Of a stretch of 25,108 nt of DNA, positions 1 through 7,255 are shown one piece after another. This DNA is from Halomonas sp. UBA3074. Its GTDB lineage: Bacteria > Pseudomonadota > Gammaproteobacteria > Pseudomonadales > Halomonadaceae. The notes beneath the pieces were generated by a model. It was not told the origin of the DNA, made no database searches, and worked only from the letters and a program-made list of their open reading frames with translations. A program made the translations under genes and the position numbers. The stretch lies in assembly GCF_002366715.1 (NCBI RefSeq), contig NZ_DFBS01000028.1, forward strand, positions 1 through 25,108, read 5' to 3'. The stretch's first letter is position 1. Each line of letters starts with the position of its first letter.

Positions 1-115
1 CCTGGTTTTTCGGGGGGATTACCGCTGTTCATCACATTCCTTAACAATAAAATTAAAATTTTTTTGGACAGTATATTAATGACATAATAGTGTTAAGTCG
101 AAAAGCATCATTCAC
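1..115. other. Gene-free left edge
   Basis: This AT-rich stretch holds no convincing coding frame. It lies downstream of the minus-strand DUF427 remnant. A weak plus-strand promoter look-alike (TTGGAC near 64, TAATAG near 84) has no recognisable gene behind it, so it is not called. Confidence 0.4.
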
Positions 116-427
116 TCATCTGTCATAAAACGCCACCCTACCCGCTATAGCCTCCATCCCCTCAACCGGCTCCTCATAACTCCAAGCAATATCCCGATTC
201 TCACCCAGCGATAAATACACCGTATGCCCTTTAAAGGGACAATAAGTGGTCGTTTCCGAAACAGTGAGTAAGTCCATCCGCACTTCGTCACGTGGGAAGT
301 AGTAACGTGGCGAGTAGCCATGTTAGTGAAGTTCCAGCGTATTGGTGGAGTCGGCTAGCAGAATGCCATCAACCTGCACTTGCATGCGCTGCTTGCTTGG
401 GTGAAGCGTTATGCGGGCATCTTGCAT
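116..427 (-). pseudogene. DUF427 family protein, interrupted by an in-frame stop
   Basis: Reading the minus strand from ATG at 427-425 (AGGGAA-type ribosome site just upstream) gives 103 codons ending at TGA 116-118. The product begins MQDARITLHPSK, and after one in-frame TAA (323-325, codon 35) continues HGYSPRYYFPRDEV and later TTTYCPFKGHTVYLSL, the typical DUF427 core. The frame is intact on both sides of the stop. A single change GAA to TAA (Glu to stop in LELH-E-HGY) would explain it. DUF427 proteins are small, about 90-120 residues, and of poorly defined function. The gene lies 84 bases downstream of the nitrilase-like gene on the same strand. A sequencing error could produce the same picture. 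Confidence 0.8.
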
Positions 428-511
428 CTTATATTCCCTGCGGCGTTTTTCGCTCTAATACTTCGAGACTAGCAGCAAACATAAGTTAAGCCTACCTCGG
501 CAGCTTAGTTT

Positions 512-1306
512 TTAGTCGATAACTGATTCTTTGTAATGAGTGTGAGTCATCACTTCCACGCTACCAGTTATGGCACCGTGGTGAATGCGGCACAGCACTA
601 AGCTGGGCTGAGTGCCGGGGGCGCTAACCGCTAGCTCTCCTGCTGCGCTCCAGCCGCCACTATTGCCGCAGGTTTGCCAGCCGCCTGTGGTGGAAACGTG
701 GTTGGTGAGCAGTACCAGTAGTTGGTGGCGTTGAGCGATTGCAGCAAGTAGCTCGGCATCTTTGGCATAGCCGCCTGGGGAGATCAGCGCACTGGCTAGG
801 TAAACGTCCGCTTGTTGGGCGGCAGCGGTGGCTGAGTGGCTAAGGTGGGTAAAGTCGGCACAAACGGCTAGCGCAATGCGGATGCCATTCACGTTGATAA
901 GGCCGCTTTCGTGGCCGGGGGCACAATAAACATCTTCCCCTTCGTGAAGGTGCTGTTTTAGGTAGAAGGTGTGTTCTCCGTTTGGGAAGCAGATCACCGC
1001 TGCAATGTAGGGTTTGCCGTTTGGGTTATGCAGCGGGCAGCCTGCGATCACCACCGTGTTGGTGGCCACGGCAGCGGTGGTGAGCGCGGCAAAGGTTTTA
1101 TCGTTGCGGGGCATGGCCAATTGGCTGAGTAGCGCCAGCTCGTAGCCGGTCAGCGAGAGTTCGGGAAAGGCTACTACGTTGGCCCCTAACGCGGCGGCGC
1201 GTTCTATGTAGGCCAGATGCGTTTGTAGGTTTTTGTCTACCGCCGCTTTGCTAATAGGTAGTTGGGCGAGTGCAATGGTGATGGGGGCGGCTTGTGTGGT
1301 GGTCAT
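512..1306 (-). CDS. Carbon-nitrogen hydrolase (nitrilase superfamily)
   Basis: A 264-residue protein predicted to hydrolyse a C-N bond (amide, nitrile or carbamoyl) in the cytoplasm; the substrate cannot be told. The Glu-Lys-Cys triad is visible: Glu49 in AFPELSLTGYE, Lys117 in YLKQHLHEGED and Cys149 in LAVCADF. The length is normal for a single-domain member. The ATG at 1306 has no strong ribosome site. The gene is transcribed toward the broken DUF427 gene. A second, decayed copy lies at 16500-17010 and shares LTGYEL, LHEGEDVYC and the GGWQT..SGGW segment, so this is the surviving paralogue. Confidence 0.88.
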   Translation of the reverse strand: MTTTQAAPITIALAQLPISKAAVDKNLQTHLAYIERAAALGANVVAFPELSLTGYELALLSQLAMPRNDKTFAALTTAAVATNTVVIAGCPLHNPNGKPYIAAVICFPNGEHTFYLKQHLHEGEDVYCAPGHESGLINVNGIRIALAVCADFTHLSHSATAAAQQADVYLASALISPGGYAKDAELLAAIAQRHQLLVLLTNHVSTTGGWQTCGNSGGWSAAGELAVSAPGTQPSLVLCRIHHGAITGSVEVMTHTHYKESVID

Positions 1307-1373
1307 AGTAATCGCTTAGCTGGTTGGGTGCTGGAGTGAAGGCTACCTATGCCAATCAATAATGCCCCCCGGC

Positions 1374-2423
1374 CTACTCCTCCGGTGGGGAAAGGGGGAC
1401 ATCAGTCAAGGTACGTGGCCGGTACTCGCACGTTGCATCGGCCCAGCGCTTCCAAACACTCTCATCGACTGAAATATTCACAGCACACTGCCCTGGCATC
1501 ACTTCCGAATATTGTCGGTAAAATCGGCCGTCAGTGGTGTTTCCAAGGCGTTTGTATCTGGCGTAGAACCCCTTCAGAAAATCAGAAAACGAATCTTTGG
1601 GCGCTGTCTTCCAGGCATTCTCTGCAACATCAAAGGGCGCTACTTTTAGTCCTGCCTTTTGCGCCTTGGATAACATCCAGCTCAGCGATATATCGGCCAG
1701 TGTATCGTCAGCGCCATAGCCGCCGCCTACATTGGCGTGGGCACCGATAAACCAGCACTGCTCTACGTCGCGATTGCCCGTTTTCTGCTTGCCATCCTTG
1801 CTTGTCCAGAGCGATACGTTGTAAGTCGACCGGTGTTCGTCCAGCGCGACCGCTTGATAGGCATGATCGACCATGCTGGAAAGCTCGGTATCGTGCCAAT
1901 CGTATTTGCTTTTGAACAGGTTGGTTCCGGGCACGCCCAGCGCGCCAACGGTATCCCACACGCCAATGAAATGAATCCTGGGCTGGCGGCTGAAGCGCTC
2001 CTTAAACCCTGTGCACACCTCTGAATCGGGGTGCAAATCGCGGTTTCGATAAATACTTTCGGCCTTATCGAGCAACCCTGGTGTGACGACATGTACTAGC
2101 CCGCATTTACGAATCATCCCCACCAGGCTTCTGGCGGTGTAGGCACCACGGCTGAACCCGAATATCCAGATCTCATCGCCTTCACTGTAACGCCTTGCCA
2201 GCCAGTCATAGCCTTCCTGTAGGTTTGTGCCCAGCCCGTGACCGAAGGCTCCGCCGGTAAAGCGCTGAAATTTGGATGTCCCTACGCCGGGGTCGTAATA
2301 GAACCGTTGCCTGATACCGTCATCGTCATCATGGATCAACCGGGTAATACGATAAGCATTGGTTTGGTCTTCGGGGTCGTTCCACGTTCCATCAAATAGC
2401 AGGATCAGTTTTTGTTTTGTCAT
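1374..2423 (-). CDS. DUF2235 domain alpha/beta hydrolase
   Basis: Predicted phospholipase/esterase-like hydrolase of the DUF2235 family, which includes type VI secretion Tle1 phospholipases but also many stand-alone proteins. The product starts MTKQKLILLFDGTWND. This ATG at 2423 was preferred over an upstream one at 2447 because GGGGAA precedes it and DGTWN should lie near the N-terminus. GFSRGAYTARS at about residues 89-99 carries the nucleophilic Ser91. Further conserved blocks are HFIGVWDTVGALGVP and FIGAHANVGGGY. There is no signal peptide, and no VgrG, PAAR or immunity gene nearby, so an effector role is not supported. A second member lies at 21806-22840. Confidence 0.87.
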   Translation of the reverse strand: MTKQKLILLFDGTWNDPEDQTNAYRITRLIHDDDDGIRQRFYYDPGVGTSKFQRFTGGAFGHGLGTNLQEGYDWLARRYSEGDEIWIFGFSRGAYTARSLVGMIRKCGLVHVVTPGLLDKAESIYRNRDLHPDSEVCTGFKERFSRQPRIHFIGVWDTVGALGVPGTNLFKSKYDWHDTELSSMVDHAYQAVALDEHRSTYNVSLWTSKDGKQKTGNRDVEQCWFIGAHANVGGGYGADDTLADISLSWMLSKAQKAGLKVAPFDVAENAWKTAPKDSFSDFLKGFYARYKRLGNTTDGRFYRQYSEVMPGQCAVNISVDESVWKRWADATCEYRPRTLTDVPLSPPEE

Positions 2424-2596
2424 TGTGTTCCCCAGGTTGCTGCACATCCGCTAACAATGCCCATTACCGCTGACTAGGAGACGGTGGTATGCGCCATGTC
2501 TAGCTGAGCATAGCGTCACCTGCGGCCTCAATACGCTTTAACTAGGTTAGTTGTAAATTCAGGCCAACGCTCATTACGTTTACCGCTCAGAAAGTG
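2424..2596. other. Upstream region of the first DUF2235 gene
   Basis: No coding frame or clear repeat is visible in this stretch, which lies between the DUF2235 start and the GST remnant. It presumably holds the DUF2235 promoter. Confidence 0.4.
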
Positions 2597-2708
2597 CTAA
2601 CAGAATGCCGCGTGCTGAAAGCTTTTCGTTGCGAGCATGCCAGAATGGGTGAGGCTGGCAGCATTGGCGGGTGGGGCTTACGTTATCCAGGTAAACGGCA
2701 ATTTGATT
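2597..2708 (-). pseudogene. Decayed glutathione S-transferase fragment
   Basis: On the minus strand this stretch carries two pieces of the GST gene at 5476-6096. One encodes IAVYLDNVSP and then, after loss of one base, the PPML stretch (about 2652-2708); the intact copy has IAVYLDSVSPNPPML. The other encodes KSFQHAAFC and a TAG stop at 2597-2599; the intact copy ends ESFQQTAFC. About 100 codons between them are missing and the whole N-terminal domain is absent. The similarity continues a few bases past the stop codon. It is a deleted, frameshifted duplicate. Confidence 0.75.
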
Positions 2709-2751
2709 TGGTTGATATCGTAAATAAAAAAGCTAACTCAATAACCCTTAG

Positions 2752-2794
2752 AAAAAAATCTCGCAGCAGCTTCTTGTTTTTGTTTTTGAAGCTG
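2752..2794 (-). terminator. Possible terminator after the MDR oxidoreductase
   Basis: Read on the minus strand, CAGCTTC and GAAGCTG form a 7-base-pair stem with an A-rich 14-base loop just after the stop codon at 2807. A run of seven T follows about nine bases later. The gap before the T run makes this only a moderate rho-independent terminator. Confidence 0.4.
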
Positions 2795-2806
2795 GTTAGC
2801 GCAATA

Positions 2807-3820
2807 TTAGAATTTAATCAGTACTTTGCCGATGTGTTTGGCGGCAGCTTGGAAGCGGTAGGCTTCAGGGGCGTCGTCAAAGTCAAAGGTTTTGCTGATG
2901 AGGGCGGTACTGTCGTTTGCTGCCAGTGCGTTGATGTAGTTGACGAACATGGCGCGGCTGCCGTTGGCGATGCCTTTGATGGTGATGTTTTTGGTGATGA
3001 AGCTGATGTAGTTGGGGATCGGTGAGTTCTGCCCTGGGGTAACACCGATGATAACGATTCGACCATTAACAGCCGCCGCGGCAACGGAATGGCCTAGGGT
3101 GTCTTGCCCGCCGGTTTCGACGATGATGTCGGCGCCTTGGTTGTTGGTTTGCTTCATTAGCTCGGCAGGCCAATCTGGGTATTGTTTGTAGTTGATGGTG
3201 ATGTCGGCACCCAGTTCACGAGCAACGCTGAGTTTCTCGTCGCTTGATGAGGTGATCGCTACTCGTGCACCGTGCATTTTCGCTACTTTTAACGCGGCTA
3301 ACGACACGCCCCCAGTGCCAAGGCACAGCACGAGGTCGCCTGCTTTTATGTTGGAGGTTTCTACCAGTGCGTTCCAAGCGGTTAGCCCTGCGGATGCGAG
3401 AACCGCTGCATCTTGATCTGGGATGTTGTCAGGTAAGCGAATGAGTGATGCTGCAGGCAGCAGGATTTTTTCAGCTAGCCAGCCGTCGTGGGTGATGCCA
3501 ATGTCGTGGGAGAAAATATTGGCACTGAAAGGGCCTTCGCGCCAGTGAGCAAAGTGACCACACACCACGCGGTCGCCAACGCTGACCTCTGTTACGCCTT
3601 CGCCAACGGCAATCACATCGCCCACGCCTTCTGTGCCAGGCACGCGCTTAGGGTCTTGTAATGGGCCGTAGGTGCCGGTGAGTATTTGTAGGTCTCGGCT
3701 GATTAGGCTGACTAATCGTGGCGCAATAATGGCTTCTCCAGGACCTGCGATAGGTTCTGGTCGTGTGGTGGCACTTAAGGTGTTGGTGCTGTGTTGTTCG
3801 CCAATTTGAAATGCTTTCAT
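2807..3820 (-). CDS. Zinc-independent-type MDR oxidoreductase (quinone/alcohol dehydrogenase-like)
   Basis: A 337-residue NAD(P)H-dependent oxidoreductase of the medium-chain dehydrogenase/reductase superfamily. The N-terminal GroES-like domain contains SRDLQILTGTYG and VPGTEGVGDVIAVGEGV. The Rossmann domain begins around residue 165 with LCLGTGGVSLAALKVAK, a GxGGVS nucleotide-binding loop. The catalytic-zinc Cys of classical alcohol dehydrogenases is absent near residue 42, and no structural-zinc four-Cys lobe is seen. This places it with quinone-oxidoreductase or enoyl-reductase-like members; the true substrate is unknown. It is monocistronic, with a palindrome 54 bases upstream that could be an operator. 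Confidence 0.85.
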   Translation of the reverse strand: MKAFQIGEQHSTNTLSATTRPEPIAGPGEAIIAPRLVSLISRDLQILTGTYGPLQDPKRVPGTEGVGDVIAVGEGVTEVSVGDRVVCGHFAHWREGPFSANIFSHDIGITHDGWLAEKILLPAASLIRLPDNIPDQDAAVLASAGLTAWNALVETSNIKAGDLVLCLGTGGVSLAALKVAKMHGARVAITSSSDEKLSVARELGADITINYKQYPDWPAELMKQTNNQGADIIVETGGQDTLGHSVAAAAVNGRIVIIGVTPGQNSPIPNYISFITKNITIKGIANGSRAMFVNYINALAANDSTALISKTFDFDDAPEAYRFQAAAKHIGKVLIKF

Positions 3821-3873
3821 CGAGTAGGTAGTCCTTTTTTAGCCTGTATAAAAACGATGCTATCGCGTTGGGC

Positions 3874-3890
3874 TAGCAGTTTAACTGCTA
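3874..3890. promoter_or_regulatory. Inverted repeat upstream of the MDR gene (candidate operator)
   Basis: TAGCAGTT-T-AACTGCTA is a perfect inverted repeat with 8-base arms around one central base. It sits 54 bases upstream of the MDR oxidoreductase start on the minus strand, where a repressor or activator would bind. A TATACA-like -10 (minus strand) lies between it and the gene. The binding protein cannot be identified. Confidence 0.4.
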
Positions 3891-3926
3891 TTACCCAGTA
3901 GTGGTCTGGCATCCCCATTTTCAAGA

Positions 3927-3944
3927 TGAGCTAGCGCTAGCTCA
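3927..3944. repeat. 18-base perfect palindrome over the carboxylesterase stop codon
   Basis: TGAGCTAGCGCTAGCTCA is self-complementary over 18 bases and contains the TAG stop of the carboxylesterase (3937-3939). Read on the minus strand it is not followed by a T run, so it is not a standard terminator. It could stabilise the 3' end of the mRNA or bind a dimeric protein. Confidence 0.55.
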
Positions 3945-5304
3945 CCTCCCACCATTCCAGCACCTGCGGCCCGATGTGGCCGGTGGCCGGAAGCTGGCCG
4001 GTACGCGCGAAATCGGCCCACAGGGCGCGCATGGGTTGGCCGCGTTCAAGCAGAGTGGCCTCGTCCACGCCTTTTACCAAATCGGCATGTTGCCAGCTGG
4101 ATGGCTCGCCCAGTAGCAGCGGCAGGTCGATCGTGTGGGCGGCGCCAAACGGGTAGCGGCCCTTGCACCAGTCCAGTCGATACAGGTAAGCGCGCCCACC
4201 CGCCTTCACATGGCGTCGGGCAAACGTGTGCGCATCGCGTATGTAGACCTTGCGTGTGGTGACAGCCACCATCGCCCTGCTGAGTGCCTCCCCCACCAAG
4301 GGCGTGTTGCGCAGCCGCATCAGGCTGGGCGATATCACCACAAACAGCGCATTCTCTTCCGCGGTGTAGCCGATAAACAGGTCTATTTTTGCGGCCGCGC
4401 GACGCCAGGCTGCATCAGCCTCTTCCTCAGTGGGCAGTGGGTAGTGGCCGTACTGGGTGCCGAACGGCATGGCCGCTTTTAGGCCAAAATTACGGACGGA
4501 TTCCGCTACTTGGGTCTGTAGACGCAAAATATCCTCAAGTGGCGCATCGTCGTTTACCGTGGCCGCCTGCTGGCTCATCTTGGCGTACATTTTTGCCCGA
4601 CCACGGCTAATGCCAAGCGGCGCGCTTTGAATAATGGCGCGCTGGAACAATCCCTCGGTGCCTTCGGCAATCATCAGATGCGCCGCCGCGTCGCCCCCGG
4701 CGGACTGGCCAAACAGGGTGACGTTGGCGGGGTCGCCACCCATGGCCGCGATATTGGTGTTCACCCAGCGCAGGGCCGAAATCATGTCGAGCAGGCCTAA
4801 ATTGGCGGGCCGATTGGCGTAGCCGCCCAGAAAGCCTAACAGGCCAAGCCGGTACGTCACTGCGACCACAATTACGTCCTGCTCAAGCGCCAACGGGCGT
4901 ACGTCGAACACCGGGAGATCACCGGCGCCAAACACGTAAGAACCACCGTGTATCCAGACCATCACTGGGCGCGGCATTGGCGAGGGGCTTTCCGGCAAGG
5001 TAACCGACAAATGTAGCGCGCCTTCGCAGGAGGAGAACGCCTGGGCGCTAATCCCCAGCACAGCGTTTAGCTCGGGAATGATGTTTTGCGGCGAGCAAGG
5101 CGACCACTCGGTGCCCTGGATGGGCGCGGCTGATGGCGGCTCATCTTTTGGGCCGCAAAAGCGCTGGGTGCGGGCATAGCGAATGCCCGTGGCGCGGATA
5201 ACGCCGCGGTCCCGCCAACCGATGATCTCACCGGCGGGGGTGGTAAAGCGTGGCGCATCGTCGTCGTTTAACTCAGCACGGTCGTTTAGCTCATCGTTGC
5301 GCAT
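3937..5304 (-). CDS. Type-B carboxylesterase/lipase family protein
   Basis: A 455-residue alpha/beta hydrolase predicted to cleave carboxylic esters. HGGSYVFG (about 119-126) forms the oxyanion hole. Ser201 lies in TLFGQSAGGD, the acidic residue is probably Glu316 or Glu317 in GYTAEENAL, and the His is His390 in GAAHTIDLPLLLG, matching the family's GxxH..(D/E)LP pattern. No signal peptide is seen, so it should be cytoplasmic. The ATG at 5304 has a good AAGGAG site. It is somewhat shorter than the usual ~500 residues. The upstream 170 bases contain a degraded repeated fragment, so it probably has its own promoter. Confidence 0.88.
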   Translation of the reverse strand: MRNDELNDRAELNDDDAPRFTTPAGEIIGWRDRGVIRATGIRYARTQRFCGPKDEPPSAAPIQGTEWSPCSPQNIIPELNAVLGISAQAFSSCEGALHLSVTLPESPSPMPRPVMVWIHGGSYVFGAGDLPVFDVRPLALEQDVIVVAVTYRLGLLGFLGGYANRPANLGLLDMISALRWVNTNIAAMGGDPANVTLFGQSAGGDAAAHLMIAEGTEGLFQRAIIQSAPLGISRGRAKMYAKMSQQAATVNDDAPLEDILRLQTQVAESVRNFGLKAAMPFGTQYGHYPLPTEEEADAAWRRAAAKIDLFIGYTAEENALFVVISPSLMRLRNTPLVGEALSRAMVAVTTRKVYIRDAHTFARRHVKAGGRAYLYRLDWCKGRYPFGAAHTIDLPLLLGEPSSWQHADLVKGVDEATLLERGQPMRALWADFARTGQLPATGHIGPQVLEWWEVS

Positions 5305-5359
5305 ACCGCTCCTTGGTTGCCTTCATGAAATAAGCGCAGCGCCGTTACGGGTCACCTAC

Positions 5360-5444
5360 GCGAGCCCGAAATCTGATCGCTCGCACCGAAATGGATGAGC
5401 AGATAATCGTGGACATTGAAGAGCCTCCAGTGGAACAAGTGAGA
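5360..5444 (+). pseudogene. Degraded fragment related to the 9653-9742 segment
   Basis: From 5383, GCACCGAAATGGATGA and the next ~45 bases closely match 9653-9716 and keep its frame: MDEQIIVDIEEPPVEQV here, MDDQMIADIEELSVEEV there. Just upstream in the same frame is a TRARNL string, like the helicase motif that also precedes the second copy. It is probably a remnant of the same ancestral locus with an internal deletion. The source protein of the MD(D/E)Q piece is not recognised. Confidence 0.45.
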
Positions 5445-5475
5445 AGTTTCATCCTACTTATCCTGATAGAAAGTT

Positions 5476-6096
5476 CTAACAAAATGCAGTCTGCTGAAAG
5501 CTCTCTCTTGCAATTACACCAGCATACCAAGCCTGAAGCTGCGAATACTCTTCTTTCCACTTCACCTCTGGCAGCCTGAAAGCCAAGTAATCTAGCGCGA
5601 CCGCAATAGTAATGTTGCCCAGGTTGATAGTTGAGGTCTGCTGTTTTTCGCTAAGCTCGCTGCTCAACTGATTCAACAGACGCTGAATGGCCCGCGAACG
5701 CCGCTGGCCTAGCTCGCTTGCGTCAATCTCGTTGCCATAATGCTTTCTGGCAATCACGGTCGTGAACGCGGCATCCATCAGGTTTTGGCCCAGCCCCGCC
5801 AGGTGCAGCACATCCCCCAGGCTGGTTGCTGGCAGCATTGGCAGCATTGGCAGCATTGGCGGGTTGGGGCTAACGCTATCCAGGTAAACAGCAATCAAGA
5901 TTGATTCGCTAAGCCGGGTGCCCTCCTCTGTTATCAGTGCAGGAATACGCCCGGCGGGGTTGGCCTTTAACAGATCTGGATCGTCTGCCCAGGGGTCGCA
6001 CCACTTCAGCGTCACGGCTTCTGCCAAGCCTTTTTCCATTAACACAATGCGCACCAGGCGCGCGTAGGGCGAGGTTGCGTTTAGGTAGAGTTCCAT
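5476..6096 (-). CDS. Glutathione S-transferase family protein
   Basis: A 206-residue cytosolic GST-fold protein, predicted to conjugate glutathione to electrophiles or act as a related thiol transferase. The N-terminal thioredoxin domain (about 1-78) has SPYARLVRI with a likely catalytic Ser9, the cis-Pro motif GRIPAL and the glutathione-contacting SESILI. An all-helical C-terminal domain follows. The linker contains MLPMLPMLP, encoded by three copies of a 9-base repeat (5831-5857). Its ATG overlaps the stop of the MFS remnant as TAATG with GGGAGG upstream, implying translational coupling in an ancestral MFS-GST operon. A decayed duplicate is at 2597-2708. Confidence 0.87.
   Translation of the reverse strand: MELYLNATSPYARLVRIVLMEKGLAEAVTLKWCDPWADDPDLLKANPAGRIPALITEEGTRLSESILIAVYLDSVSPNPPMLPMLPMLPATSLGDVLHLAGLGQNLMDAAFTTVIARKHYGNEIDASELGQRRSRAIQRLLNQLSSELSEKQQTSTINLGNITIAVALDYLAFRLPEVKWKEEYSQLQAWYAGVIARESFQQTAFC
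5831..5857. repeat. Three tandem 9-base units in the GST gene
   Basis: GGCAGCATT occurs three times head to tail and encodes the Met-Leu-Pro repeats in the linker between the two GST domains. The decayed duplicate has only one unit, so the array probably expanded, or differed, after the duplication. Confidence 0.8.
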
Positions 6097-6350
6097 TATT
6101 GCCTCCCGTGGTGTGTAGAGTGCTTTGAAGAGTGGTGTGCAGAGTGCTTTGTAAGTCGCTGGATAGAAAGATGCGCGTGGCGCTGCTGTACACCGCGGCT
6201 AAGCAGCACCAGCAAAAAACCAGCGACGAATATCAGGCCGCTGACAGCAAACAGTGGCGTGTAGCTGCTCCAGATGCCATAAAGCGCCAACATGGCATAG
6301 CCTGCCACTGCCTGGGCGGCAGCAAAAACGGCGGTGGGGGCATCTGATCC
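6096..6350 (-). pseudogene. C-terminal remnant of an MFS transporter
   Basis: The minus-strand frame reads DAPTAVFAAAQAVAGYAMLALYGI, then WSSYTPLFAVSGLIFVAGFL and a polar, His-rich tail. This matches the last two membrane helices of a major facilitator transporter, whose full length is near 400 residues. Upstream, the frame hits TAG at 6351-6353 and no further MFS sequence is seen, so roughly the first 80% is gone. The stop overlaps the GST start (TAATG). The His/Ser-rich tail arises from a 24-base tandem duplication. An in-frame Met at 6308 could give a 70-residue membrane peptide, but a function for it is doubtful. Confidence 0.72.
6108..6155. repeat. Two tandem copies of a 24-base unit
   Basis: Units 6108-6131 and 6132-6155 both start GTGGTGTG and share AGAGTGCTTTG, differing at a few bases. 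They encode the repeated His/Ser-rich tail of the MFS remnant and keep its frame through to the overlap with the GST start. Confidence 0.75.
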
Positions 6351-6396
6351 CTATTTACGGCGGCAAACCACCAACTTCCTAGTTAAAGATTCGGGT

Positions 6397-6427
6397 GAAC
6401 AAAACGCCCCCGGAGTTCCGAGGGCGT
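6397..6427 (-). terminator. Terminator of the 2OG dioxygenase gene
   Basis: On the minus strand ACGCCCTCGGA and TCCGGGGGCGT form an 11-base-pair stem with one mismatch and a very short loop, followed by TTTTGTT. This is a good rho-independent terminator about 35 bases past the dioxygenase stop codon. Confidence 0.75.
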
Positions 6428-6460
6428 GGGTGTTGTTAGGTTCTCAATTTACCGAGAGTG

Positions 6461-7255
6461 TCAGTAGCTCTCATTGAGAACCGCATCAGGGAAGTGGCGA
6501 CGCAACATCCGGTTCTGGAAGTCGTCCACGAAGCGGCTATTGATGATGATAATGAACCGCTCGAAGGGTGCCTCGCTGTCGAGCTGTTCGATCCCGTCGA
6601 CACTGTGGAATAGCCGGTCATCGTTCAGATGAAGGATGTCACCCGGATCAAGGGTGATATCGACCAAGAGTTGCGTGCCAGCTTTATCGCCGTAGAGGTG
6701 GTTTTCACCCCCCGCTACGTTTTCTCGATTGAGGACCAGAATGCTCAGGGCCTTGCAGCCATCGGCATGAATTCCCTGACCCTGAAGGGGGTCGATGCTG
6801 CCTTCCCCGCGAACCCCGGTGATCTGCATCAGAATGGGTTCACGCGCCCCGATACTCCATAGCTTTGCCCAGGCGCGAACGAAGTTCTTCACATCCGGGC
6901 GTGCCATGAATTCACTTGTCAGCGGATCATAATACCGCAGGCGGTCCGCCATGCTTTCCGCGTCGTTGAAGGCTCCCCCCTGGGCCATCGGGCATTGGCC
7001 CATGTCCTCGACATCTCCCTGTTCGTTCAGTGCGAGCCAGGACATCCGCTTCCACCGCTGATTGACATAGGGATCCCGCGGCAGCTCGGCGGTAAAACCC
7101 TGCCAGGCGATCAAATCGATCCTTTTACGAATGTCGGTTTGCGCCCAATCCTGATGCTTGAGCGAGTCGATTACTCCCGGGTTCCAGTAATCGGCCAGTG
7201 AGTCGGTGGGCATGGAGGTGCGATCGAAACCATGCTTGAGTGTATCGAGTTTCAT
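6461..7255 (-). CDS. 2-oxoglutarate/Fe(II) dioxygenase, DUF2257 (2OG-Fe_Oxy_2) type
   Basis: A 264-residue protein of the family that includes L-isoleucine 4-hydroxylase and related free amino-acid hydroxylases. It is predicted to hydroxylate a small substrate using O2 and 2-oxoglutarate. The iron ligands are His163 and Asp165 in GQGIHADGCK and His217 in LFHSVDGIE, and Arg233 in FERF probably binds 2-oxoglutarate. The blocks LNRENVAGGENHLY and TLDPGDILHLNDDRLFH are typical. It ends in a clear terminator. It diverges from the PAS-GGDEF-EAL gene and no amino-acid biosynthesis or transport gene is adjacent, so the substrate is open. The SD GGAG could pair with an upstream CTCC in the leader. Confidence 0.85.
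   Translation of the reverse strand: MKLDTLKHGFDRTSMPTDSLADYWNPGVIDSLKHQDWAQTDIRKRIDLIAWQGFTAELPRDPYVNQRWKRMSWLALNEQGDVEDMGQCPMAQGGAFNDAESMADRLRYYDPLTSEFMARPDVKNFVRAWAKLWSIGAREPILMQITGVRGEGSIDPLQGQGIHADGCKALSILVLNRENVAGGENHLYGDKAGTQLLVDITLDPGDILHLNDDRLFHSVDGIEQLDSEAPFERFIIIINSRFVDDFQNRMLRRHFPDAVLNESY

Noticed and set aside
1349..1750. 133-codon plus-strand frame
   Set aside because: It lies opposite the DUF2235 gene and has no domain-like sequence.
1374..2423. DUF2235 gene as a type VI secretion effector
   Set aside because: No vgrG, PAAR, adaptor or immunity gene is present within the window.
2594..3025. 143-codon plus-strand frame over the GST remnant and MDR gene
   Set aside because: Its second half is antisense to the MDR gene and its first half is the reverse of the GST remnant.
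6108..6155. Tandem units considered as a CRISPR array
   Set aside because: Only two head-to-tail units without spacers and no cas genes.
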